This document shows, piece after piece, positions 1 to 6,120 of a stretch of 6,479 nt of DNA (the first letter of the stretch is position 1; each line of letters opens with the position of its first letter). The stretch is from Alphaproteobacteria bacterium. Lineage in GTDB: Bacteria > Pseudomonadota > Alphaproteobacteria > ATCC43930 > CGMCC-115725. The position numbers were made by a program, and so were the translations under genes. The stretch lies in contig VAZF01000575.1 in the NCBI GenBank assembly GCA_005888425.1, positions 1 to 6,479 of the forward strand, read 5' to 3'. Below the pieces are notes generated by a model. The model was given only the letters and a program-made list of their open reading frames with translations. It made no database searches and was not told the DNA's origin.

Positions 1-638
1 AGGCTCGCGCGCGCGGCGGCGATCTCGGCATGGCCCGCGCTTTCCTTGGGCGCGCGGTCGAGCGTCTGCTTGGCGCGCTCGAGGTCGTTGCGCGCGATAT
101 AGGCGCGCGCGAGGCCCGCCATCGCGTCGACATTGTCGGCCTCGTGCTCCAGCACCTGGGTGAAGATGGTGGTGGCGCGGCCGGCGTCGCCGTCGGCGAG
201 CGCCTCCTTCGCCATCTCCAAGGCCTCCTCGACCGGCGACGGGCCCTTGTCGACGCCCGCGGAGAGCCGCTGGACGAACTGCTTGATCTGGCTCTCCGGC
301 AGCGCGCCCACGAAACCGTCGACGGGCCGACCGCCCTTGAAGGCGTAGACCGCGGGGATCGACTGGATGCGCATCTGCTGCGCGATCTCGGGGTTCTCGT
401 CGATGTTGAGCTTGACCATGCGGACCGCGCCATTGGCGCCGCGCACGACCTTCTCCAACACCGGACCCAATTGCTTGCAGGGGCCGCACCAGGGCGCCCA
501 GAAATCGACGATGACCGGCTGCTCGAACGAGGCATCGACGACCTCGGCCATGAAATTGGCCGTGCTCACATCCTTGACGGGCGCGGCCGTGCCGACAGCG
601 CCCGGCCCAGCGCCACCGATCAAAGGTTCATTGGCCAT
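1..638 (-). CDS. cnoX: Thioredoxin-TPR co-chaperone, CnoX/YbbN type (3' end cut by window edge)
   Basis: This is a thioredoxin-fold protein with a C-terminal TPR-like region. Known CnoX/YbbN proteins protect unfolded clients from oxidation and pass them to chaperones in the cytoplasm; that role is inferred here by family. The start is the ATG at 636-638 on the minus strand, and a purine-rich GGAGAGAAGAAG tract lies just upstream. The frame stays open to the window edge for 212 codons. The thioredoxin domain covers roughly residues 22-130, with the redox motif WCGPC at 50-54 and the cis-proline in SIPAV (Pro95). Helical repeats begin near residue 135, including an LARAYIARNDLERA segment. Full-length relatives are about 300 residues, so the last third is probably missing off the left edge. 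The motif keeps both cysteines, unlike E. coli YbbN. It lies 93 bases downstream of proX on the same strand and may be cotranscribed with it. Confidence 0.95.
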   Translation of the reverse strand, partial: MANEPLIGGAGPGAVGTAAPVKDVSTANFMAEVVDASFEQPVIVDFWAPWCGPCKQLGPVLEKVVRGANGAVRMVKLNIDENPEIAQQMRIQSIPAVYAFKGGRPVDGFVGALPESQIKQFVQRLSAGVDKGPSPVEEALEMAKEALADGDAGRATTIFTQVLEHEADNVDAMAGLARAYIARNDLERAKQTLDRAPKESAGHAEIAAARAS

Positions 639-731
639 GGGGGTCTTCTTCTCTCCGGGGGAATGCCTGCCAGAACATGGCGGCAGCACGCGGCGATGAC
701 AAGCGCCGCGGCGACCGCCGCCGCGCCGTGC

Positions 732-1260
732 TCAGGCAGAGCCCGGGCCGGGCTCAGCCGCGTCGAGATCGACAAGGCACGGCGTGTGCCCGCAGCTGTC
801 GATAAAGCGCAAGAGATCGGCGGGCGCCAGCGCCGTCGTACGGTCGTTTTCGAGCGGGTGATAATTGAGCGGATCGTGCGCGAGCATGCCCTTATCGAGC
901 ACCACCCGGACGCGATGATCGCGGTCATTGATGAGCGCGAATGGCGTGACGCTGCCGGGCCTGACGCCGAGCACCTCGTACAACAGATCGGCGTTGCCGA
1001 AGGAAAAGCGCGGCGCCCCGAGCGCGTCCGCCAGCCGCTTCAGGTCGACGCGGCGCTCCTCGAGCGCGACAACGAGCCACAGCCCGGCTTTTTTGTCTTT
1101 CAGGAAGAGGCTCTTGCAATGACCGCCCGGCAGTTCGCCGCGCAAGGCGACCGCCTCCGCGACCGTGAAGACCGGCGGATGCGTATAGGTCTTGATAGGC
1201 GATACCGAGCGCGTCGAGGCGGGCGAACAACTCTTCCGGGGTGAGAGGCGTCGATGCCAT
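732..1260 (-). CDS. proX: ProX / YbaK-like prolyl-tRNA editing deacylase, interrupted by a 1-base frameshift
   Basis: The protein belongs to the YbaK/ProX/INS-domain family of stand-alone deacylases, which remove wrongly attached amino acids (for example Ala) from tRNA-Pro. The expected start is ATG at 1258-1260, giving MASTPLTPEELFARLDALGIAY. The conserved remainder, from KTYTHPPVFTV to the TGA at 732-734, is in another frame. The span is 529 bases, one more than a multiple of three. Dropping one base near 1194 gives a 175-residue protein close to the usual family length. On that corrected numbering the landmarks are GGHCKSLFLKDKK with the conserved Lys49, PGSVTPF at 101-107 and LNYHP with His134. 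The downstream frame alone opens at an ATG at 1320-1322, but its first ~45 residues look unlike the family. The gene is therefore either a recent pseudogene or carries a sequencing error; everything after codon 22 is intact. Confidence 0.85.
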
Positions 1261-1326
1261 GCGGCGCAGCTTGCGGCGGCGTTCAAGGGCGGCGCAAGTG
1301 CCGGGCGTAGCTCCGGCGGCAAGTGC

Positions 1327-1352
1327 TTGCAAACCCCCTCCCCCGCTATGAT
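1327..1352 (+). promoter_or_regulatory. Possible sigma-70-type promoter of the tRNA-Gly gene
   Basis: A TATGAT hexamer at 1347-1352 lies 16 bases ahead of the tRNA 5' end, about where a tRNA -10 box is expected. The best -35 candidate is TTGCAA at 1327-1332, but the 14-base spacer is short, so the -35 assignment is weak. If active, it would now transcribe the tRNA half and run on into gspL. Confidence 0.35.
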
Positions 1353-1368
1353 ATGGATTTCCCCGGAT

Positions 1369-1405
1369 GCGGGTGTAGCTCAGGGGTAGAGCACGACCTT
1401 GCCAA
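1369..1405 (+). pseudogene. tRNA-Gly(GCC) 5' half, truncated at the end of the anticodon loop
   Basis: These 37 bases match the 5' half of a bacterial tRNA-Gly. The acceptor strand GCGGGTG is at 1369-1375 and TA at 1376-1377. The D stem GCTC/GAGC (1378-1381 and 1389-1392) encloses the loop AGGGGTA. The anticodon stem strand CGACC is at 1394-1398 and the loop TTGCCAA at 1399-1405, with anticodon GCC at 1401-1403. A complete tRNA would continue with GGTCG; instead the sequence reads CGAAA. No matching variable region, T arm or CACCCGC acceptor strand follows in the next 240 bases. A functional tRNA cannot be made from this copy. The exact stop at the loop edge suggests site-specific integration or another recombination at the anticodon arm; an assembly junction is the alternative. 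Confidence 0.85.
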
Positions 1406-1647
1406 CGAAACCGCCAAGCGATAGCCCGCATACTTGCATAATTCGCGGTATCGACCAGAAGTCGCCGCGGCTGTTAACCTTGCGGAACCGATTACAGGAA
1501 GGGCTTTTCCGGCCGGGCCGGCGCACCCGCGACATTTGGCTTTGTCGGAAATGACCTGCTACTTGCTGAAAGCAGTCGAATCCTTTGTCGCAACCCTCTA
1601 ACATGCGCGCGACGGGGACAGGGGCGGCCCTCGGGATCAGTCAGCAC

Positions 1648-2682
1648 ATGCTTCGCGATTTTTTGACTTGGTGGATCGGACAGCTCGCCGACAGCATCCC
1701 CGAAGGGTGGCGCCGCTTTAGCCCGAGCGGCGATGCCTTGGTGATTGCACCGGTCGGGCCGCTGGCGAACGGCGTCGAGACCGTTGCCGCCGGCCTGCGC
1801 CGCAATGGCAAAGAGACACCCCTCGGACGCTTCGGGATAAGCGGCAGCGGGCTTGCCGGCCTGCCGCGTCCCAACGGCAAGCCGGCGGTGCTGCAGCTGG
1901 GCGAAGCCGATGTGCTGCGCAAGACGGTCACGCTTCCGCTCGCCGCCGAACGGCACCTGGACCAGGTGCTCGCCTTCGAGATGGAGCGTGAGACCCCATT
2001 CCGCGCCGACGAAATCTTCTGGAACCACTCCGTAGCGGAACGCGACCGCCAGCGCGGACAATTATCGGTCCGGCTGCTGCTGATCCCGCGGGAGAACCTC
2101 AGCGCCTTGCTCGGCGCTCTCTCTCATGCCGGCATCTTGCCGAAGCGAGCTGAGATCGGCCGGGACCAGGGCTGCTATCTGCCGCTCGACGCCGATGGCG
2201 GCCGGCTCCATGATTCCAGCGGCGCAAGATTCCTGCGCTGGCCGGCGGTTGCGCTCTGCGGCGGGCTGGCCGCGGCCGCGATCGCGATGCCGTTTGTGAC
2301 CCAATCCCTCGCGCTCGCTCAGCTTGATCAGAAGATCGCCGTAGGGCGTGAGGCGGCCGCCGAAGCCGAAAATCTACGCCGCGAAATCGAGCATTTGTCG
2401 GGCACGGCCGATCTGATCGAGAGCGAGCGGGACAAAGCGGGGCGACCACTCGCCACTCTCGCAGCGCTGACAAGCCTGTTGCCGGATGACACCTTTCTGA
2501 CGGAATTACAGCTGCAGCAGCAGAAAGTGATCGTCAGCGGCAGGTCGGCAAGCGCATCGCGGCTGATCGGCGCGCTTGCCACCGGCAATCACCTGCGAAA
2601 TCCGGCATTTGCCGCGCCGGTTACCCGGATCGAGGCAACTCGATCGGAGGTGTTCACGATCACCGCGGAGGTCGGACCATAA
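1648..2682 (+). CDS. gspL: Type II secretion inner-membrane platform protein GspL (PilM/PilN-like)
   Basis: GspL sits in the inner membrane; its cytoplasmic half recruits the GspE ATPase and its periplasmic half pairs with GspM. From ATG 1648 it is 344 residues, within the range of shorter alphaproteobacterial forms. The cytoplasmic region (about 1-190) has the family stretch EMERETPF (111-118) followed by DEIFWNH. One membrane helix lies near 195-217. A charged, coiled-coil-prone segment (about 222-265) and a PilN-like C-terminal domain (about 270-344) follow. The start is uncertain: the frame also offers TTG 1585 and ATG 1603. I chose 1648 because it gives the typical short lead into FLTWWIGQL, although no start has a strong ribosome site. 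It is the first gene of the operon in view and ends in TAA overlapping the gspM start region. Confidence 0.9.
   Translation: MLRDFLTWWIGQLADSIPEGWRRFSPSGDALVIAPVGPLANGVETVAAGLRRNGKETPLGRFGISGSGLAGLPRPNGKPAVLQLGEADVLRKTVTLPLAAERHLDQVLAFEMERETPFRADEIFWNHSVAERDRQRGQLSVRLLLIPRENLSALLGALSHAGILPKRAEIGRDQGCYLPLDADGGRLHDSSGARFLRWPAVALCGGLAAAAIAMPFVTQSLALAQLDQKIAVGREAAAEAENLRREIEHLSGTADLIESERDKAGRPLATLAALTSLLPDDTFLTELQLQQQKVIVSGRSASASRLIGALATGNHLRNPAFAAPVTRIEATRSEVFTITAEVGP
2667..2672 (+). promoter_or_regulatory. Strong Shine-Dalgarno for gspM
   Basis: GGAGGT, inside the end of gspL, is the best ribosome site in the window. Six bases separate it from the ATA at 2679-2681, an ideal spacing for a start there. 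It is about 75 bases from the first canonical start in the same frame (GTG 2748), so it supports initiation at 2679. Confidence 0.7.
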
Positions 2683-3275
2683 CTGGGCTCCCACACCTGC
2701 CGACCGGACGAACCGGGCAACTGCTCGCGCTGGCAATCCTGTGTCTTGTGCTCGCGACAGTGTACTTGCTGGTCATCGCGCCGGTCCTCGATCTTTATGC
2801 GCAGCGCAAAGCGATGATCGCGGATCAAGAAATGCTGCTCCCGCGCTTCAGCGTTGCCGCGGAACAGCTGCCTGCCCTGCGCGCGGCGGTGGCCGAGGCA
2901 AAGGCTGTCGCAAGCACCCGGAAGATCGCTCTCGACGGTGCCAGCGATGCGATCGCCGCGGCCAATCTCCAAAGCCATCTCGAAGAGCTGGCGGCAGCCG
3001 CCAGCGTGGAGATCGGCAGCAGTGAGGGGCGCGCGCCGGAAAACCGGGGCGCGTATCGGCGGATCGGTCTGCGCCTCGCGGTCAGCGGCGAGTATGAATC
3101 CGTGGTGAAGCTGCTCAGCGCGATCGAAACTGCAGCGCCGCCGCTCATCATCGCCAATCTGCAGCTGCACGGCGCGCTGCGCCCGCGTGCCGAGCCGTCG
3201 ACGGCCAGCATCGATGCGGCTTTCGAGGTTTTCGGCTTCCGACGCATCGACACCTCTGTTGCGGCGAAACAATGA
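2679..3275 (+). CDS. gspM: Type II secretion protein GspM, probable non-canonical ATA start
   Basis: GspM is a small bitopic inner-membrane protein that partners and stabilises GspL. From ATA 2679 it is 198 residues: a short leader TGLPHLPTGRTGQ, a membrane helix near 13-36 (LLALAILCLVLATVYLLVI), the family-like APVLDLYAQR, a coiled-coil-prone segment (about 45-105) and a ferredoxin-like C-terminal domain (about 120-198). The frame has no ATG, GTG or TTG between the gspL end and GTG 2748, and starting at 2748 would remove the positive leader and cut into the membrane helix. GGAGGT at ideal distance points to 2679. The ATA overlaps the gspL stop as ATAA, where ATGA would be the usual arrangement. 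It overlaps the next gene by ATGA (3272-3275). Function is assigned by fold pattern and position; primary sequence conservation in GspM is low. Confidence 0.85.
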   Translation: MTGLPHLPTGRTGQLLALAILCLVLATVYLLVIAPVLDLYAQRKAMIADQEMLLPRFSVAAEQLPALRAAVAEAKAVASTRKIALDGASDAIAAANLQSHLEELAAAASVEIGSSEGRAPENRGAYRRIGLRLAVSGEYESVVKLLSAIETAAPPLIIANLQLHGALRPRAEPSTASIDAAFEVFGFRRIDTSVAAKQ

Positions 3276-3967
3276 TCGATCGCGTGCTTGTTCTATCCCT
3301 GGCCGGCAGTACCCTGTTCGGAGCGTTGCTGCTCCTGGAGTGGGACTCCGGTCAGCCCAGCACCGAAAGCCCGGTCGTGATCGCATCACCGCGACCCGCC
3401 GAGACGACGCCGCGCCGAATTCAAAATCCGCAGGTCGATGAGTTGGTCGCGACCACTCTCAGCCGGCCCTTGTTCTCTTCAACCCGGCGCCCGCGGGACC
3501 GGGCAGTAGCCAGTCAGGCCGGAGATCCCGAGTTCCAGCTGCGGTTGAGCGGTATCGTCATAGAACCAGACCGTCGTATCGCGATCTTCGCGAAGACGGG
3601 CGCCAAACCGCTCGTCCGTTCAGAGGGCGAGACATTGGACGAATGGCGGCTCGACAGCATCACACCCCGGGAGGTCACGTTGACCGGTCCGACCGGCTCC
3701 ACGACGCTCGAGCCAAAGACCGATCCAAACATCACTCGACCGGCCCCGCCCCAGCTCCAGCCCCAACCCCAGCCCCAACCGCCAGCTCAGGCTCAAGCCG
3801 GGCGACCCGCGGTCAACCTGCCTCGGCCCCCGGTGGTCGCCGGCCGGCCCGGCGTACCGGCTCCCGTTGCGATACCGCCGAGAGCGGTGCAGAATCCGCC
3901 AGTTCGGCCGCCGAACGCTGCACCAGGGCAGGCGCCGACGATCACGATGCCGAGGCTGCAACGGTGA
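3272..3967 (+). CDS. gspN: Type II secretion GspC/GspN-like (XpsN-type) HR-domain protein with Pro-rich tail
   Basis: The protein is 231 residues. It has an N-terminal membrane anchor (about 4-23), a periplasmic linker, the segment SRPLFSSTRRP (64-74), and a small beta domain (about 87-150; LRLSGIVIEPDRRIAIF, then a GETLDEWRLDSI stretch). That domain resembles the homology region of GspC/PilP, which contacts the secretin N0 domain. So it should couple the L/M platform to GspD. No PDZ or coiled-coil domain follows. Residues 155-228 are a Pro/Gln/Ala-rich low-complexity tail, partly encoded by short tandem repeats. The position between gspM and gspD matches xpsN in the Xanthomonas xps cluster. 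The start ATG overlaps the gspM stop (ATGA), and its TGA stop overlaps the gspD GTG, suggesting coupled translation. Whether to call it C or N is a naming question; I infer a GspC-type role. Confidence 0.82.
   Translation: MIDRVLVLSLAGSTLFGALLLLEWDSGQPSTESPVVIASPRPAETTPRRIQNPQVDELVATTLSRPLFSSTRRPRDRAVASQAGDPEFQLRLSGIVIEPDRRIAIFAKTGAKPLVRSEGETLDEWRLDSITPREVTLTGPTGSTTLEPKTDPNITRPAPPQLQPQPQPQPPAQAQAGRPAVNLPRPPVVAGRPGVPAPVAIPPRAVQNPPVRPPNAAPGQAPTITMPRLQR
3752..3780 (+). repeat. Short tandem repeat encoding Gln-Pro repeats
   Basis: The unit CAGCCCCAACCC at 3758-3769 is repeated at 3770-3780 (11 of 12 bases), preceded by CAGCTC. It encodes alternating Gln-Pro residues (about 161-170) in the tail of the GspC/N-like protein and could vary in copy number by slippage. 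Confidence 0.6.
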
Positions 3968-6117
3968 GGTTCGAAGTGGGGGGCGGGCGGCAGCTTGCGG
4001 CGCTGATGCTGTCGGCGCTGTTGGCGCTGACAGCGTGCGAGAGACCGCCGCCACCCGTATTGGCGCCGCTAGACGCGCCGGGCGCGTTGCAGCCGGCGGC
4101 GCCGCGGGTGAACAGCGCCCTCGGCGAGGACCGCGCTCGCCTGCCCGTTTTCGAGTCGCGTGCGGTCGGGAAAGCGCTCGCCGTGCCTCTGCCGGTATCC
4201 AGCGGCAGCGGCCAAGATGGCGACGTGACGCTTACGTTTGTCGACACGGATATTCGCGAAATCGTCCGGGTCATTCTCGGAGCGACGCTCAAGCTCAATT
4301 ACACGATCGATCCCAGCGTGCAGGGAACCGCCACCCTCGAAGTGGCAAGGCCGCTGCCACGTTCGGCCTTGCTGCCGACACTCGAAACTCTGCTCAACCA
4401 GAACGGGTCGACGCTGAGCTATCGCGACGGCATCTACCGCGTCATGGCGCTTGGCCCCGGTGCGACCACCAATATCGCGGTTGGGCCGGCGGCAGTCGGA
4501 TCGGGGGCGCAGGTCGTGCCGCTTCGCTATGCGGCGGCGAAGGATCTGGTGAAAGTGCTCGAGCCCTATGTTTCCGAGGGCGGCAAGATCACCGCCGACC
4601 AAGGGCGCAACGCCTTGATCGTCAGTGGCGATCCGGCGGTGCGCCAAACCCTGACCGGGTTGATCAGCGCCTTCGATATCGATGCGCTCGCCGGACAATC
4701 CTACGCATTGTTTCCGGCCGGCGACAAAGCCCCGGATAGACTTGCTGCGGAACTCGAAAAGGTTCTTCGCATCGACAATGACGGTCCACTTTCCGGCATC
4801 GTGCGCGTCGTTCCGATGTCGCGGGTGAATGCCGTGCTCGTCGTATCGGCTCAGCCGCGCTACATCGACGAGGCGCGGCGGTTTCTCGGGCTGGAAAGGC
4901 GAGTCGAAGAGGCGACAGCCCGCGGGTGGCACGTCTATTACGTCCAGAACGGGCAGAGCGCCGATCTCGAAAACCTGCTGCAACGGGCGTTCACGCCACG
5001 CAATGTGAGCGCCGGAACACGGGGCGGATCGGCAGGCGCTGAGCCCGGAGCTCCCGGAGCTCCGGGATCGACCGCTGGTGCGGCGGGGGCCAATCCCGCC
5101 GGCGAAGCATTGTCCTCGGCGCCGAGCGACACCGGCGGCGGCGAAGCGGAAGACCACATCCGCATCCTCGCCAACCGGCGCAACAATGCGTTGCTGATCT
5201 ATGCCACCCCCAACGAATACTCGATCATCGAGAAAATGCTGCGCAAGATCGATATTATTCCGTTGCAGGTGATGATCGAGGCGACGATTGCCGAGGTCAC
5301 GCTCAACGACAACCTCAATTACGGGACGCAGTTTTATCTGGGTCACACGCTTGCGGGCGTGCTGAGCGGGCCGTCGGCACCCGGTGTTATCCCGACTACC
5401 GGCGCGATCAGCACAGTCGCCGGCATCCCTCCGCTTTTATCTGCGACGTTTCCTGGTTTCGTACTGGCCAACGGCATTCGCGAAGTCATCAACCTGCTCT
5501 CCAGCGTGACGCAGGTGAAGGTTCTGTCGGCGCCTCAAGTCATGGTTCTCGACAATGAATCGGCGCGGCTGCAAGTCGGCGAACAGGTCCCGGTGCTGAC
5601 GCAGAGCCAGCAAAGCACGATCTCTGCCAATGCGCCTATCGTGAACAGCGTCGATTATCGCGACACCGGCGTCATCATGGTGGTGACGCCAAGAGTCAAT
5701 TCGGGCGGCCTCGTCTCGCTCGACATCTCCCAGGAAGTCAGCAACGTCGCTACGACGATCACCGGAAACATCAACTCGCCGACATTCAATCAACGGCTGC
5801 TTCGGACACGAGTTGCGGTGCAGGACGGGCAGACGGTCGGGATGGCCGGCCTAATCCGCGACAACGACGCGCAAGGGAATTCCGGCATTCCCGTCCTCAA
5901 GGACATCCCGCTGCTCGGCAGCCTCGTCTCCAGCCAATCGAATGCGCGAGAACGCACCGAGTTGCTGGTGTTGATTACGCCGCGCGTGGTGCGCGATCAG
6001 CGCGATGCGCGCGCCTTGACCGAGGATCTGCGCAATCAGCTGATCAATGCCGGGTTGGTTCGGCAAGAGCTGCAGCGAAAGCCTCTCCACGGCTCGCCTA
6101 ACCCGAACCGCCTCTAA
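3964..6117 (+). CDS. gspD: Type II secretion outer-membrane secretin GspD, lipoprotein form
   Basis: GspD forms the outer-membrane channel for folded exoproteins. The start is GTG 3964, overlapping the previous stop as GTGA with GAGG at 3952-3955; this gives 717 residues. The signal peptide ends in the lipobox LTAC (Cys25), so the mature protein should be lipidated. Domains: N0 about 87-160 (TFVDTDIREIVRVILG), N1 about 182-240 (VPLRYAAAKDLVKVLEPYV), N2 about 246-310, N3 about 319-429, and the secretin core about 436-678. The core shows VMIEATIAEV, VKVLSAPQVMVLDNESA, VGEQVPVLT and the signature GIPVLKDIPLLGSLV. N3 is split by a Gly/Ala/Pro-rich insert (about 348-398). Only about 40 residues follow the core, so any C-terminal S (pilotin-binding) domain would be short. 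The frame stays open upstream to 3643, but that part only shadows the preceding gene. The gspK start is 3 bases downstream. Confidence 0.97.
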   Translation: MRFEVGGGRQLAALMLSALLALTACERPPPPVLAPLDAPGALQPAAPRVNSALGEDRARLPVFESRAVGKALAVPLPVSSGSGQDGDVTLTFVDTDIREIVRVILGATLKLNYTIDPSVQGTATLEVARPLPRSALLPTLETLLNQNGSTLSYRDGIYRVMALGPGATTNIAVGPAAVGSGAQVVPLRYAAAKDLVKVLEPYVSEGGKITADQGRNALIVSGDPAVRQTLTGLISAFDIDALAGQSYALFPAGDKAPDRLAAELEKVLRIDNDGPLSGIVRVVPMSRVNAVLVVSAQPRYIDEARRFLGLERRVEEATARGWHVYYVQNGQSADLENLLQRAFTPRNVSAGTRGGSAGAEPGAPGAPGSTAGAAGANPAGEALSSAPSDTGGGEAEDHIRILANRRNNALLIYATPNEYSIIEKMLRKIDIIPLQVMIEATIAEVTLNDNLNYGTQFYLGHTLAGVLSGPSAPGVIPTTGAISTVAGIPPLLSATFPGFVLANGIREVINLLSSVTQVKVLSAPQVMVLDNESARLQVGEQVPVLTQSQQSTISANAPIVNSVDYRDTGVIMVVTPRVNSGGLVSLDISQEVSNVATTITGNINSPTFNQRLLRTRVAVQDGQTVGMAGLIRDNDAQGNSGIPVLKDIPLLGSLVSSQSNARERTELLVLITPRVVRDQRDARALTEDLRNQLINAGLVRQELQRKPLHGSPNPNRL
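5044..5066 (+). repeat. 9-base tandem repeat in the gspD N3 insert
   Basis: CCCGGAGCT occurs twice in tandem (5044-5052 and 5053-5061), followed by CCGGG. It encodes PGAPGAPG within the flexible N3 insert. The stretch is also strongly self-complementary (GAGCTCCCGGAGCTC). Confidence 0.6.
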
Positions 6118-6120
6118 GCC

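Larger units (their letters stand above)
1261..1647. other. Intergenic junction between the proX side and the T2SS operon
   Basis: I see no convincing protein gene in these 387 bases. From left to right it holds two copies of GCAAGTGC (1294-1301 and 1319-1326); the second is part of the small inverted repeat GCAAG-TG-CTTGC at 1319-1330, a possible but unproven operator. Then come a promoter-like sequence, the truncated tRNA-Gly at 1369-1405, and about 240 bases of unassigned leader before gspL. That leader includes a GC-rich palindromic stretch at 1509-1522 without a T tract, so I do not call it a terminator. By eye, the DNA left of the tRNA fragment is richer in GCG/CGC runs than the DNA right of it. 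Confidence 0.6.

Noticed and set aside
30..1244. A 404-codon open frame on the plus strand across the left end
   Set aside because: It is antisense to the thioredoxin and ProX genes, whose family motifs are clear. Its product has no recognisable domain and the composition of a GC-rich shadow frame.
1497..1522. Hairpin-forming GC-rich sequence as a terminator before gspL
   Set aside because: The stems are short and no T tract follows, so nothing supports intrinsic termination.
1570..1600. A TCGAATCC stretch that could be the missing T arm of the broken tRNA-Gly, making it an intron-split tRNA
   Set aside because: The flanks do not form a T stem (two of five pairs fail), there is no GGTCG anticodon strand and no CACCCGC acceptor strand. 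The break is not after a U as group I introns require, and about 165 bases is too short for one.
1380..1604. A 74-codon minus-strand frame in the intergenic region
   Set aside because: It runs across the tRNA half and unassigned leader, has no ribosome site or recognisable motif, and opposes the operon.
1585..1647. Earlier gspL starts at TTG 1585 or ATG 1603
   Set aside because: Neither has a ribosome site, and the added residues do not look like a GspL N-terminus. They cannot be fully excluded, since the ATG at 1648 also has only a weak site.
2589..3389. A 266-codon open frame on the minus strand
   Set aside because: It is antisense to gspM and the ends of its neighbours; Arg-rich shadow composition and no motif.
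3643..3963. An upstream extension of the gspD frame
   Set aside because: This part only overlaps the GspC/N-like gene in another frame. GTG 3964 yields a proper lipoprotein signal and the expected stop/start overlap.
4069..5346. A 425-codon open frame on the minus strand
   Set aside because: It lies fully inside gspD, antisense to unambiguous secretin domains, and shows no family features.
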